From NCBI RefSeq assembly GCF_000696095.1, contig NZ_BAYX01000022.1, positions 51,950-115,949 of the forward strand: DNA of 64,000 nucleotides, given 5' to 3'. The DNA comes from Rhizobium rhizogenes NBRC 13257. GTDB lineage: Bacteria; Pseudomonadota; Alphaproteobacteria; Rhizobiales; Rhizobiaceae. The translations under genes were made by a program, and so were the position numbers. Position 1 is the stretch's first letter. Each line of letters begins with the position of its first letter. Below are positions 16,988 to 25,756 of the stretch, piece by piece. The notes beneath the pieces were generated by a model that saw nothing but the letters and a program-made list of their open reading frames with translations, was not told the origin of the DNA and ran no database searches.

Positions 16988-18469
16988 ATGACCTTCACGA
17001 CCGCAATGACCAAGCATGTTCCCTTCTCCTCGCCCTTCCTGCGCGATGCCGGCTACATCAACGGCGTCTGGACCGCCGGCGGTGCGACGAAGACCTTCGA
17101 TGTCATCAACCCGGCAACCGGCGAAGTGCTGGCGAGCCTGCCCGATATGGGCGCTGCCGAGACCACCGCAGCGATCGACGCGGCCTATGCCGCGCAAGCC
17201 GCCTGGGCTGCCCGCCCGGCCAAGGAACGCAGCGCCATCCTGCGCAAATGGTTCGACCTGATGGTCGCCAATGCCGACGAGCTTGGCGCCATCCTGACGG
17301 CGGAAATGGGCAAGCCCTTGCCCGAGGCCAAGGGCGAGATCCTTTATGCCGCTTCCTATGTTGAATGGTACGCGGAAGAGGCCAAGCGCATCTATGGCGA
17401 GACCATTCCGGCTCCCTCCAACGACAAGCGCATGCTCGTTATCCGGCAGCCGGTCGGCGTCGTCGGCACGATCACCCCCTGGAACTTCCCGGCGGCGATG
17501 ATCGCCCGCAAGGTTGCACCGGCGCTTGCCGTCGGCTGCACAGTGGTCTCCAAGCCCGCCGAGCAGACGCCGCTGTCGGCAATCGCGCTCGCGGTGCTGG
17601 CTGAGCAGGCCGGCATTCCCGCCGGCGTGTTCAACGTCATCGTCGGCGTCGACGGCCCGGCGATCGGCCGCGAGCTCTGCGGCAATGCCAAGGTACGCAA
17701 GATCAGCTTCACCGGCTCGACCGAAGTCGGCCGTATCCTGATGCGCCAGTGCTCCGACCAGATCAAGAAAGTCAGCCTCGAGCTCGGCGGCAATGCCCCG
17801 TTCATCGTCTTCGACGACGCCGATCTCGACGCCGCCGTTGAAGGGGCGATCGCCTCGAAATACCGCAATGCCGGCCAGACCTGTGTCTGCGCCAACCGCA
17901 TCTATGTCCAGTCGAACGTCTATGACGCCTTCGCGGCCAAGCTCGCCGCCAAGGTGGCCGAGCTTGCGGTCGGCGATGGCTTTACGCCCGGCGTTGCCAT
18001 CGGCCCGCTGATCGACGAGCAGGGCATCGCCAAGGTCGAGGATCATGTCCGCGATGCCGTATCGAAGGGTGCAAAGGTGCTGACCGGCGGCAAGCGCATC
18101 GAGGGCGCCGGCACCTTCTTCACGCCGACCATTCTGACCGGTATCGACCGTACCATGAAGGTCGCCCGGGAAGAGACCTTCGGCCCCGTCGCGCCGCTCT
18201 TCCGCTTTGAGACAGTGGACGATGTGATCGCGCAGGCGAACGACACCGAATTCGGCCTCGCCGCCTATTTCTTCGCCGGTGATCTGAAGAAGGTCTGGCG
18301 GGTTGCCGAGGCGCTGGAATACGGCATGGTCGGCATCAACACCGGCCTGATGTCGGCGGAAACCGCGCCCTTCGGCGGTATCAAGCAATCCGGTCTTGGC
18401 CGCGAAGGCTCGCGCCACGGCGCCGACGACTATCTCGAGATGAAGTATCTCTGCATCGGCAATCTCTAG
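16988..18469 (+). CDS. gabD: NAD(P)-dependent succinate-semialdehyde dehydrogenase
   Basis: Oxidises succinate semialdehyde to succinate, completing the GABA shunt into the TCA cycle. The 493 residues have the aldehyde dehydrogenase catalytic Glu265 in SLELGGNAP and Cys299 in NAGQTCVCANR, and cofactor residues in TPWNFP and SKPAEQTP. GabD-type features include the paired cysteines of GQTCVCAN. The ATG at 16988 has GGAG 9 nt upstream; a GTG three codons earlier overlaps the ribosome site and is unlikely. Co-transcribed with gabT. Confidence 0.94.
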   Translation: MTFTTAMTKHVPFSSPFLRDAGYINGVWTAGGATKTFDVINPATGEVLASLPDMGAAETTAAIDAAYAAQAAWAARPAKERSAILRKWFDLMVANADELGAILTAEMGKPLPEAKGEILYAASYVEWYAEEAKRIYGETIPAPSNDKRMLVIRQPVGVVGTITPWNFPAAMIARKVAPALAVGCTVVSKPAEQTPLSAIALAVLAEQAGIPAGVFNVIVGVDGPAIGRELCGNAKVRKISFTGSTEVGRILMRQCSDQIKKVSLELGGNAPFIVFDDADLDAAVEGAIASKYRNAGQTCVCANRIYVQSNVYDAFAAKLAAKVAELAVGDGFTPGVAIGPLIDEQGIAKVEDHVRDAVSKGAKVLTGGKRIEGAGTFFTPTILTGIDRTMKVAREETFGPVAPLFRFETVDDVIAQANDTEFGLAAYFFAGDLKKVWRVAEALEYGMVGINTGLMSAETAPFGGIKQSGLGREGSRHGADDYLEMKYLCIGNL

Positions 18470-18508
18470 GGCGCCGTGCAGTCAAGATGAAGCATCGTAG
18501 CCGGCTAA

Positions 18509-19282
18509 CTATGTCGTCGTGATGAGGACGCGGCCCTGCCACAGCCGGGCCGCTGTCAGCTTTCCGGAATAGAAGGCGCCGGTATCGATGTTGAGCCGCA
18601 GCCCATCCGCGTCGGCTTCCTTTACCGGCGTGTGACCGTGAATGATCAGTTTCGGCAGCGGCTGCGCGCTGTCGTGGAAGCGTGAGCGGATGTAGACAAG
18701 ATCGTCATCCGCCTGCTCCGCGATCGGCAGGTCCGGATCGATCCCGGCATGAACGAACAGCGCCTCCGGCGTGTCGAGCAGGATCGGCAGGCTGCGGAGG
18801 AAATTGATATGGTCGTCGGGCAGCCAGGTCCGGATGAAGGTATCGAGCTTCTTCTGCTGGGGATATTGCTGGCGCAAGGTATGGATATCCGCACCGTAGG
18901 ACTTCAGCGTCGCGTCGCCGCCGAGCGCCACCCAGTCGTCCAGCGATATGTCTCCGTCGATATAGTCGAGCATCGCCATTTCGTGATTGCCGGTGAGGCA
19001 GACCCGGTCGAAACCATTGGGCGGTGGCGCCATCAGCCGGCCAATGACCCGCGCCGAGGCGGGACCCCGATCGATATAGTCGCCGAGCATGACGATCAGC
19101 TTGCGGCCGGGCAGCGTGGCGGCATCGGTGAAAATCTTGCGCTCCAGCGCGCTCAGGAGATCGTAGCGTCCATGCACGTCGCCGATCACATAGGTAGGCA
19201 TATTCAGGAGATCGAGCCGCTCACGCCGACGCTGCTGGCCGAAGCCACGCGTCATTTTTTCGCGTATCGTATTTGCCACCAT
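18509..19282 (-). CDS. PPP-type serine/threonine phosphatase or metallophosphoesterase
   Basis: Binuclear metallophosphatase with all the PPP-family motifs: GDVHGRYD (about residues 34-41), GDYIDRGP (68-75), GNHE, and the later histidines in FVHAGIDPD and IIHGHTPV. 257 residues, close to bacterial PrpA/PrpB size. The substrate may be a phosphoprotein or a dinucleotide polyphosphate. An in-frame ATG at 19201 just before PTYVIGDVHGR is an alternative start; the one given has GAGAG upstream. It is a single gene, divergent from copC. Confidence 0.88.
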   Translation of the reverse strand: MVANTIREKMTRGFGQQRRRERLDLLNMPTYVIGDVHGRYDLLSALERKIFTDAATLPGRKLIVMLGDYIDRGPASARVIGRLMAPPPNGFDRVCLTGNHEMAMLDYIDGDISLDDWVALGGDATLKSYGADIHTLRQQYPQQKKLDTFIRTWLPDDHINFLRSLPILLDTPEALFVHAGIDPDLPIAEQADDDLVYIRSRFHDSAQPLPKLIIHGHTPVKEADADGLRLNIDTGAFYSGKLTAARLWQGRVLITTT

Positions 19283-19475
19283 GAAACTCTCTCATCGAAG
19301 TATCAGCATCCCGAGCGCTCTACCCCATATCTGCAGGAACGATCGAAAAACGACGATTCTTTGCCGAGCCATGGACATAAACGCTTCTGTCAGCCCTCTA
19401 CCTCGCCTCAAGCCGTCAAGAAAACGTTACCTTGCGGCAAAGCGTCCTGAATGTGCTCATTTCGCATGGCAAAAG

Positions 19476-19504
19476 TTGACATGATGTACCCACAATCCTA
19501 TCGC
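19476..19504 (+). promoter_or_regulatory. Candidate promoter of copC-copD
   Basis: TTGACA (19476-19481) is followed at 17 nt by TATCGC (19499-19504), about 30 nt before the copC start. The -35 is perfect and the -10 weak. No convincing copper-box palindrome was seen. Confidence 0.4.
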
Positions 19505-19532
19505 GCTCGATAAGCCAAGAGGAGGACTTTTC

Positions 19533-19901
19533 ATCGCTACGACCATTACCAGGCTCGGCCTTGCCGCCGTTCTCGCCCTCGGACTTGCCGGACAGGCCTT
19601 TGCGCATGCGCATCTGAAATCGGCGGCACCCGCCGACAAAAGCACGGTCACAAGCTCGCCCAGCGAGCTGGACCTGACCTTCACGGAGAGCCTGAACCTC
19701 AAATTCTCCGGCGTCAAACTGACGGGTCCGGACAAAACAGCCGTCAAGCTTGGTGATCCCGGGCTCACACGGAATGACAAAGTTCTGATAGTTCCCGTTT
19801 CTAGCCCCCTTGGCTCCGGCACCTACACGGTCGAATGGCATGTCCTTTCCACCGATGGCCATAAGACCAATGGCAGCTACACCTTCACCGTAAAACCTTG
19901 A
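19533..19901 (+). CDS. copC: CopC-domain periplasmic copper protein with a non-canonical ATC start
   Basis: Periplasmic copper-binding protein of the CopC/YobA family, partner of CopD. The translated frame gives a signal peptide (LGLAAVLALGLAGQAFAHAH), then the CopC fold: HLKSAAPADKSTVTSSPSEL, FTESLNLKFSGVKL and WHVLSTDGHKTNGSYTFTV. Mature His1 after the signal and the later His in VLSTDGH are typical ligands. No ATG, GTG or TTG lies between the in-frame TGA at 19482-19484 and the mature protein. The best candidate is ATC at 19533, 7 nt after a perfect AGGAGG (19520-19525). The gene is otherwise intact, 122 codons, and ends inside copD. Confidence 0.8.
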   Translation: MATTITRLGLAAVLALGLAGQAFAHAHLKSAAPADKSTVTSSPSELDLTFTESLNLKFSGVKLTGPDKTAVKLGDPGLTRNDKVLIVPVSSPLGSGTYTVEWHVLSTDGHKTNGSYTFTVKP

Positions 19902-20785
19902 TCGACCCGGATACAGCGCTGGCGGCATGCCGGTTCCTTCACGATGCATCACTGATGCTTCTGTGGGGCACCTCGGCCTATCTTTGCCTCATGGTGCCGA
20001 AAGTCCTGGCTGACAGGGTCTGGCAGATGTTCGCTGGCACATCGGTCGTCACGGCTTTGCTTGCCGGCGCGACAGCCTTCGTGTCGCTGCCGCTTGCAGC
20101 CGCCAGCATCGGCAACGGCTGGAACGACGCCATCAATGCCGGCACGCTCCACGCGGTCTTGTTCGAGACGACGGTGGGGCAAGCCTGGCTCGCACAGGCT
20201 GTGGCCGCCCTTATCGTTCTTCTCGCCCTGCCGCTGCCGGGGCGTAGGCGTCATCGAGGTATTGCACTGGGCTCCGGTCTCGGCCTTGCAGCCCTCGTCC
20301 TGACCGGGCATGCCTCGATGCATGAGGGATGGCTGAGGATGGCGCATCGCGCCAACGATATGCTGCACGTTCTGGCCGGTGGCGGCTGGTTGGGCGCGCT
20401 GGTACCGCTGATCCCCATTCTCCGGCTTCTGAGCCAGCCTGAATATCGAGTTGAGGCGCTGCTCGCACTGCGACGTTTCTCCACGGCCGGGCATGTTGCC
20501 GTCGCAATGGTCATTATCTCCGGCATCGTCAATACGACGCTGATCCTCAAACATCTGCCAACGGACTGGTCGTCGCCCTATCAAGCGCTGCTTGGCCTCA
20601 AGATCGCGCTTGTCGCCGGCATGAGCCTGCTGGCGATCGTCAATCGCTATGTTCTCGTGCCGCGCATCGGGCATGATCAGGCGCGGGCGCTGAATGCCAT
20701 CCGCCTCGGCAGCATCGCCGAGATCGTCCTCGGTATCGCCGTTATCGCATTGGTCGCCGTCTTCGGCATGCTCGAGCCGGTCTGA
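19898..20785 (+). CDS. copD: CopD-family copper resistance membrane protein
   Basis: Inner-membrane protein of the CopD/PcoD family, thought to move copper across the membrane with CopC. The 295 residues make about eight transmembrane helices with conserved histidines (FLHDASLMLLWGT, TLHAVLFETTVG, TGHASMHEGWLRMAHRANDM, FSTAGHVAV). The start is TTG at 19898 within TTGA, overlapping the copC stop, so translation is coupled. Convergent with the next gene at 3 nt. Confidence 0.88.
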   Translation: MIDPDTALAACRFLHDASLMLLWGTSAYLCLMVPKVLADRVWQMFAGTSVVTALLAGATAFVSLPLAAASIGNGWNDAINAGTLHAVLFETTVGQAWLAQAVAALIVLLALPLPGRRRHRGIALGSGLGLAALVLTGHASMHEGWLRMAHRANDMLHVLAGGGWLGALVPLIPILRLLSQPEYRVEALLALRRFSTAGHVAVAMVIISGIVNTTLILKHLPTDWSSPYQALLGLKIALVAGMSLLAIVNRYVLVPRIGHDQARALNAIRLGSIAEIVLGIAVIALVAVFGMLEPV

Positions 20786-20788
20786 CCG

Positions 20789-21559
20789 TCAGGCTGACAG
20801 CAACTTCACCACCGCCTGAACAGCTTCGGCATCCCCCGTCTTCGGCCTGTATTCAAGGCCCACACTGCCCTCGTAACCATGGGCAAACAGCCAGTTCAGC
20901 CGCTGGACCAAATCGATCTCGCCCGTACCCGGATCGTTGCGGCCGGGGTGATCGGCGACATGGACATGGACGATGCGATCGACGCGTCTGCCGATGGCAT
21001 CCTCCGTTCGCTCTCCCATCACGGCCGAATGGTAGATGTCGTAAACGATGCCCACTTCCGGCCGGCCGACCTCGTCGACGATATCGAGACCTTCCACCGT
21101 CGAGGACAGATAGTAGCCGGCATGATCGACCAGCGTGTTCAGCGGTTCGAGGCCGAGGCGCACGCCCGAACCTTTGAGAATATCGGCACCGGCACGCAGG
21201 GCGGAGACCAAGGCGGCGCGCTGCTCGACGCGCGAAAATTCCGGCAGATCGTCTCCCGCCTGCGCGATCAGAACCGGAGCGCCGAGGCGCTGGGCCACGC
21301 CGACGGATGCCCGCAAGCCCTCCAGCCAAGCCTCCTTGTTAGCCGGATTCGTCAGCGCAATCATCGGCTCGGCGACAATGCCGGCAACCGCGATGCCTGT
21401 TTCAGAGATCGCCGATGCGATAGCATCCAGATCCTTGTTCGCCCAGCGCCAGAACTCGACCGCGTTGAGACCGGCCGCGTGCGCCAGCCGGATACGATCA
21501 GCGAAATCATCGCCCTCGCGGGCAAACAGCCACTCGATACACGCCGAAAATTGCCTCAT
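20789..21559 (-). CDS. Hydroxypyruvate isomerase-like TIM-barrel protein
   Basis: Sugar phosphate isomerase/epimerase superfamily protein (AP endonuclease 2 fold), 256 residues, resembling Hyi and OtnI. The start MRQFSACIEWLFARE is typical of that group, and metal ligands are visible in LGLEPLNTLVD, VYDIYHSAVM, VHVADHPGRNDPG and VGLEYRPK. AGGAG lies just upstream of the ATG. It stands between copD and an AraC regulator gene on the same strand as the latter. Hydroxypyruvate/tartronate semialdehyde or a 2-oxo-tetronate are possible substrates. Confidence 0.82.
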   Translation of the reverse strand: MRQFSACIEWLFAREGDDFADRIRLAHAAGLNAVEFWRWANKDLDAIASAISETGIAVAGIVAEPMIALTNPANKEAWLEGLRASVGVAQRLGAPVLIAQAGDDLPEFSRVEQRAALVSALRAGADILKGSGVRLGLEPLNTLVDHAGYYLSSTVEGLDIVDEVGRPEVGIVYDIYHSAVMGERTEDAIGRRVDRIVHVHVADHPGRNDPGTGEIDLVQRLNWLFAHGYEGSVGLEYRPKTGDAEAVQAVVKLLSA

Positions 21560-21628
21560 GAAATTCTCCTCTCCAAACAAGCCTTGAGGAGTGCGACAGA
21601 TCGACGGCGGCGGCAAGGGGCTCCGTAG

Positions 21629-22567
21629 CTAGAATTGCGGGGCCGGTCGTCGCATCGGGGGCCGGACGGCCTCGACGTTCATCGCGGTCAGGACCCGCAT
21701 GTCGCGGCGGAAGTCCGAGGGCGTCATGCCGGCAATATGGCGGAAGGACTTGTTGAAGGCGCTGATCGAGCCGAAACCGCTGTCCATCGCCACCTGCAGC
21801 ACATTGGCACCATCGCGCATCAGCATCGCCTGGGCGCGCGACAGGCGCAGCAGGTTCACATATTTACTGAGCGTCATGCCAGTGCATTTCTTGAAGAGGT
21901 TCATCGCATATTTCGGATGCAGGTCCGCCGCCTTGGCGATATCAACCGTATCGATGTCGTGCAGGAAATTGCCGGCGATGAAATCACACATCCGCGCCAG
22001 GCTGCGGGACGATTGCGGATGCACCTGCCCACCCATTTCGGGCTCCCGTTTTTCCGGCAGCATGAGATAGGGCTCGAAGGCGATGCGCTCCAGGCGCAGC
22101 AGAAGTTCGGCGACCGCATGGCCGGCCTTGGCCGGATCGCCGGAGACGGCATAGCGATGCCAGCGCGCGAAATTCTCGTTGTCGGCAGCATCCGTCGCAG
22201 ACGTCACCAGGATCTGGCCTCGCATCAGTCGGCCGGAAATATCAAGCGGCAGGCGCATACGGAAAAAATGCACCAGCGGCAGATGCGCGCCAGCATAGAT
22301 CGAATCCTCCGACGAATCATCCATCTGATGCGGCTGGCCGCCCCAGAACAGACAGATATCGCCAGCCTGGAGCTGAACTTCATGATCGTTCATGCGGTAA
22401 TGCACGGTGCCACGCATGATATAGTTGATCTCGACCTGCGCATGCCAATGCGGCTTCGCCATCAAGGGAGGATGGGTGTGAAACATCTGCAGGGTGGTCG
22501 GCAGCCCTTCGATGCTGCTCGCACCCGGCTGATAGACCGCTCGATCACCCACCTTACTTTTCGCCAA
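21629..22567 (-). CDS. AraC-family transcriptional regulator
   Basis: Regulator with an N-terminal cupin sensor (about residues 20-150; THPPLMAKPHWHAQVEINYI and LQAGDICLFWGGQPHQM) and a C-terminal pair of helix-turn-helix motifs (about 205-300; VDIAKAADLHPKYAMNLFKK and LQVAMDSGFGSISAFNKSF). 312 residues from a TTG at 22567. It is divergent from the sugar importer operon that starts at 22660 and most likely controls it on binding the imported sugar. Confidence 0.92.
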   Translation of the reverse strand: MAKSKVGDRAVYQPGASSIEGLPTTLQMFHTHPPLMAKPHWHAQVEINYIMRGTVHYRMNDHEVQLQAGDICLFWGGQPHQMDDSSEDSIYAGAHLPLVHFFRMRLPLDISGRLMRGQILVTSATDAADNENFARWHRYAVSGDPAKAGHAVAELLLRLERIAFEPYLMLPEKREPEMGGQVHPQSSRSLARMCDFIAGNFLHDIDTVDIAKAADLHPKYAMNLFKKCTGMTLSKYVNLLRLSRAQAMLMRDGANVLQVAMDSGFGSISAFNKSFRHIAGMTPSDFRRDMRVLTAMNVEAVRPPMRRPAPQF

Positions 22568-22659
22568 GTCAATGTTCCCTTTTTAGGAGACAGAAGCGTA
22601 CCGACAGATAGTTTAAGCGTGTTCGTTAGAGGACGGCAATTGAAAAGGGAGGATTTTCA

Positions 22660-23934
22660 ATGCGTTTAAAACTTCTTGGCGCGACTACGCTCGCCGCCAT
22701 GCTTGCTTCCGGCTCCGCATTCGCCGAGCAAACCACCATTACCGTCTGGAGCTGGAACGTCGCCGCATCGGCGCTGAAATCCACGCTTGAGGGCTTCAAC
22801 AAAAAATATCCGGATATCAAGGTCGATGTGCAGGACATCGGCAACCCGCAGGTCTTCGACAAGATGCTGCCCGCTTGCGCCGCCGGTGGCGACGGTCTGC
22901 CGGACATCATGTCGATCGAGAACCACAAGGCCTCGATCTTCTGGAACCGTTTCCCGGACTGCCTGACCGATCTGACGAAGCTCGGTTATACGGACGAACT
23001 CAAGAAGCAGTTCCCGGATTTCAAGCGCGCCGAGCTCGAAGTCGGCGATGCCGCCTATGCCATGCCCTGGGATTCTGGTCCGGTCGCGGTGTTCTACCGT
23101 CGTGATCTCTACGAGAAGGCCGGCGTCGATCCGGCAACGATCAAGACCTGGGACGATTTCATTGCCGCAGGCAAGAAGATCTCCGCCGCCAATCCGGGTG
23201 TGATCATGGCGCAGGCCGATCTCAACGGCGACAGCGAATGGTTCCGCATGCTCGCCAACGAGCAGGGCTGCGGCTATTTCTCGGATGACAGCCAGAGCAT
23301 CGCCGTCAGTCAGCCAGGCTGCATCAAGGCCCTGGACAAGGTGAAGGAGATTAAGGATGCAGGCCTGCTGAGTGCAGCGAACTGGGACGAGAAAATCCAG
23401 TCGAACAATGCCGGCAAGGTCGCGTCGCAGCTGTATGGCGGCTGGTATGAAGGCACTATCCGTTCGACGTCGCCGGATCTCGCCGGCAAATGGGGCGTCT
23501 ATCCGATGCCAAGCATGACGGCCGACGGCCAGCATGCGGCCAATCTCGGCGGTTCGTCGCTGGCCATCGCCAGCAGCTCGAAGAACAAGGAAGCCGCCTG
23601 GAAGTTCCTGGAATATACGCTTGGCACCAATGAAGGCCAGGTCACAATGCTGAAATCCTTCGGTCTCGTGCCGTCGCTGCTGACGGCGGTCAAGGACCCC
23701 TTCGTCAACGAACCACTGCCGTACTGGGGTGGCCAGAAGGTCTGGGCCGATATTCTCTCGACCCTGCCGAAAATCCGTCCGAGCCCCGGCACCCAGTATT
23801 TCAGCGACGCCGATGCAATCATCAAGGCGGTGCAGACGAAATACCTTGCGGGCGGCTATCCGGACGGCAAGGCTGCGCTCGACGATGCAGCCCAGCAGAT
23901 CGCCTCGGCGACCGGACTGCCGATCGCAAAGTGA
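22660..23934 (+). CDS. Sugar ABC transporter substrate-binding protein (family 1)
   Basis: Periplasmic binding protein, 424 residues, with a signal peptide ending ASGSAFAEQT. Family-1 features include TVWSWNVAASALKSTLEGFN, MSIENHKASIFWNRFPD, DAAYAMPWDSGPVAVFYRRD and AWKFLEYTL. A cysteine pair in LPACAAGGDG and FPDCLTD may form a disulfide. First gene of an operon with two permeases, an ATPase and an oxidoreductase fusion, under the divergent AraC gene. The general type imports oligosaccharides or glycosides; the substrate cannot be read. Confidence 0.92.
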   Translation: MRLKLLGATTLAAMLASGSAFAEQTTITVWSWNVAASALKSTLEGFNKKYPDIKVDVQDIGNPQVFDKMLPACAAGGDGLPDIMSIENHKASIFWNRFPDCLTDLTKLGYTDELKKQFPDFKRAELEVGDAAYAMPWDSGPVAVFYRRDLYEKAGVDPATIKTWDDFIAAGKKISAANPGVIMAQADLNGDSEWFRMLANEQGCGYFSDDSQSIAVSQPGCIKALDKVKEIKDAGLLSAANWDEKIQSNNAGKVASQLYGGWYEGTIRSTSPDLAGKWGVYPMPSMTADGQHAANLGGSSLAIASSSKNKEAAWKFLEYTLGTNEGQVTMLKSFGLVPSLLTAVKDPFVNEPLPYWGGQKVWADILSTLPKIRPSPGTQYFSDADAIIKAVQTKYLAGGYPDGKAALDDAAQQIASATGLPIAK

Positions 23935-23971
23935 GTGACACAGCCGGGCGCGCCTCCCAAGCCGCGCCCGG

Positions 23972-24002
23972 CATCCCCGCCGCCCTTGAGGCGGCGGGGA
24001 TG
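23972..24002 (+). other. Strong intercistronic hairpin after the binding-protein gene
   Basis: CATCCCCGCCGCC (23972-23984) pairs perfectly over 13 bp with GGCGGCGGGGATG (23990-24002) around CTTGA. There is no T-run, so it is not a standard terminator. Such hairpins after binding-protein genes protect the upstream mRNA from 3' decay and raise binding protein over permease. Confidence 0.8.
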
Positions 24003-24046
24003 TGCCTTGCACGTCACCTCATTGAGAAAAAAAGGAGAAGGCTTTC

Positions 24047-24907
24047 ATGCGGTTGCGAAACCGGAGCGCTTACGCGTTCCTTGCGCCCTATCTTCTGGTG
24101 TTCGCCACCTTCTGGATCTGGCCTATCATCAATTCGTTCCTGATTTCGTTCCAGAATACGCGCGTCAATCCCTGGATATTCAGCGCGACGGTCAATTGGG
24201 GGCGCCTATTCGGCGACCCAGCCTTCTACAACGCGCTTACCAATACGCTGATCATCCTGGTGATCCAGGTGCCGGTGATGATCTCGCTCGCCACCGTCAT
24301 GGCGGTGCTGTTGAACTCGCCGCTTCTGAAGGCAAGGGGCCTATTTCGCTTTGCCTTCTTCGCCCCGGTCGTGGTCGGCGAAGTCGCCTATGCCGCCGTC
24401 TTCCGGCTGATGTTCAATCTCGATTTCGGCATTATCAATAAGCTTCTCAGCGGTGTCGGTATCGCTCCGGTTTCGTGGTTCGCCAATTCGCATGCTGCCA
24501 TGTTGCTGATCATCATCGCCGTGACCTGGCGCTGGGCCGGCTACAATGCCATCATCATCCTCTCCGGGCTGCAATCGATCCCCGAGGATGTCTATGAGGC
24601 TGCCACGCTCGACCGCGTCGGCCCCATCCAGCAATTCATCCACATCACCCTGCCGCTCCTGAAGCCGATCATCCTTTTCTGCGTGGTGCTGTCGGTCATC
24701 GGAACGATGCAGCTCTTCACCGAACCGTATCTGATCACCAACCGCGGCGGCCCCGGCGGTGCGACCGAAACCCTAGGCCTGCTGCTCTATCGCCAAGGCT
24801 TCCAGTCGACCAACTTCGGCTATGCCTCCGCAATCGCTTACACCATGGCGGCATTGGCGGTGGCGATCTCTCTCCTCAATCTCTGGGTGGGGCGCGAACA
24901 AAAATGA
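24047..24907 (+). CDS. Sugar ABC transporter permease (first subunit, MalF-type)
   Basis: Inner-membrane subunit with about six helices in 286 residues. The coupling loop has the EAA motif, DVYEAATLDRVGPIQQFIHI, that contacts the ATPase. The N-terminus YAFLAPYLLVFATFWIWP is typical of this class. Its stop overlaps the start of the second permease by ATGA, so the two are made together. Confidence 0.93.
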   Translation: MRLRNRSAYAFLAPYLLVFATFWIWPIINSFLISFQNTRVNPWIFSATVNWGRLFGDPAFYNALTNTLIILVIQVPVMISLATVMAVLLNSPLLKARGLFRFAFFAPVVVGEVAYAAVFRLMFNLDFGIINKLLSGVGIAPVSWFANSHAAMLLIIIAVTWRWAGYNAIIILSGLQSIPEDVYEAATLDRVGPIQQFIHITLPLLKPIILFCVVLSVIGTMQLFTEPYLITNRGGPGGATETLGLLLYRQGFQSTNFGYASAIAYTMAALAVAISLLNLWVGREQK

Positions 24908-25740
24908 AATCGAAGTCCAAATCCACTCTGATGCGTTCGATCGCGCTGCATGCGCTGTTGGTGCCGCTCGCGCTTATCTGGCTGTTTCCGCTCTGGATGA
25001 TGTTCATCTTCTCGACCATGCCGGACGAGGGCATCTTCAGCCCATCCATCGTCCTGACACCGTCGACGAGCTTCTTAGACAATGTCCACAACCTGCAGGC
25101 CGACACCAACTTCTTCGGCGCGTTGACGATCTCCATCGTCGTCGCGATCGTCTATACCATCCTGTCGGTTTTCCTGACATCGATGGCCGGATGGGCGCTG
25201 GCCCGCTACCGCTTCCTCGGCCAATCCGTTGTCATCGGCATCATCCTCGGAACAATCACGCTGCCTTATTCGGTGGTCATCATTCCGCAGTTCATCATGG
25301 TGGCGCGCAATTTCGGGCTGGCGAACACCTGGGTCGCGCTCATCGTGCCGCCGCTGTTCAACTCGCTCGGCGTGCTGTTCATGCGCCAGGCCTTCTCGAT
25401 GATGCCGGCCGAGCTTTTCGACGCGGCCCGCGTCGAGGGTGTCAAGGAGTGGCAGATCTTCCTGCGTATCGCCCTACCGCTCGCAAGGCCGACCATGGCG
25501 GCGCTCGCCATCATCCTGTTCCTCGCTTCCTGGAACAACTATCTCTGGCCGCTGCTGATCAACTCCCGGCCGGGCATGATGACGGCGCCGGTGGCATTAG
25601 GAACGCTGATCGGCCTCACCAAGGTCTCTTGGGGCGGCATCATGGCCGGGGCGGTCATGCTGACAGCACCGATCCTCATCATCTTCGTTCTCCTGCAACG
25701 TCATTTCATCGCCGGCATCGCCGCTGGCGCAATCAAGTAA
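24904..25740 (+). CDS. Sugar ABC transporter permease (second subunit, MalG-type)
   Basis: Second membrane subunit, 278 residues, about six helices, ending with the IAGIAAGAIK tail that is characteristic of MalG-type permeases. The EAA-like coupling segment is ELFDAARVEGVKEWQIFLRI. Start overlaps the previous stop by 4 nt, and the ATPase gene follows after 16 nt. Confidence 0.93.
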   Translation: MKSKSKSTLMRSIALHALLVPLALIWLFPLWMMFIFSTMPDEGIFSPSIVLTPSTSFLDNVHNLQADTNFFGALTISIVVAIVYTILSVFLTSMAGWALARYRFLGQSVVIGIILGTITLPYSVVIIPQFIMVARNFGLANTWVALIVPPLFNSLGVLFMRQAFSMMPAELFDAARVEGVKEWQIFLRIALPLARPTMAALAIILFLASWNNYLWPLLINSRPGMMTAPVALGTLIGLTKVSWGGIMAGAVMLTAPILIIFVLLQRHFIAGIAAGAIK

Positions 25741-25756
25741 TTCCGGGAGATCCCGT

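Noticed and set aside
16931..18418. A 495-codon minus-strand frame opposite gabD
   Set aside because: Shadow frame; gabD is complete with catalytic Glu and Cys.
22666..24012. A 448-codon minus-strand frame opposite the sugar-binding protein gene
   Set aside because: No signal peptide or domain; the plus-strand gene is clear.
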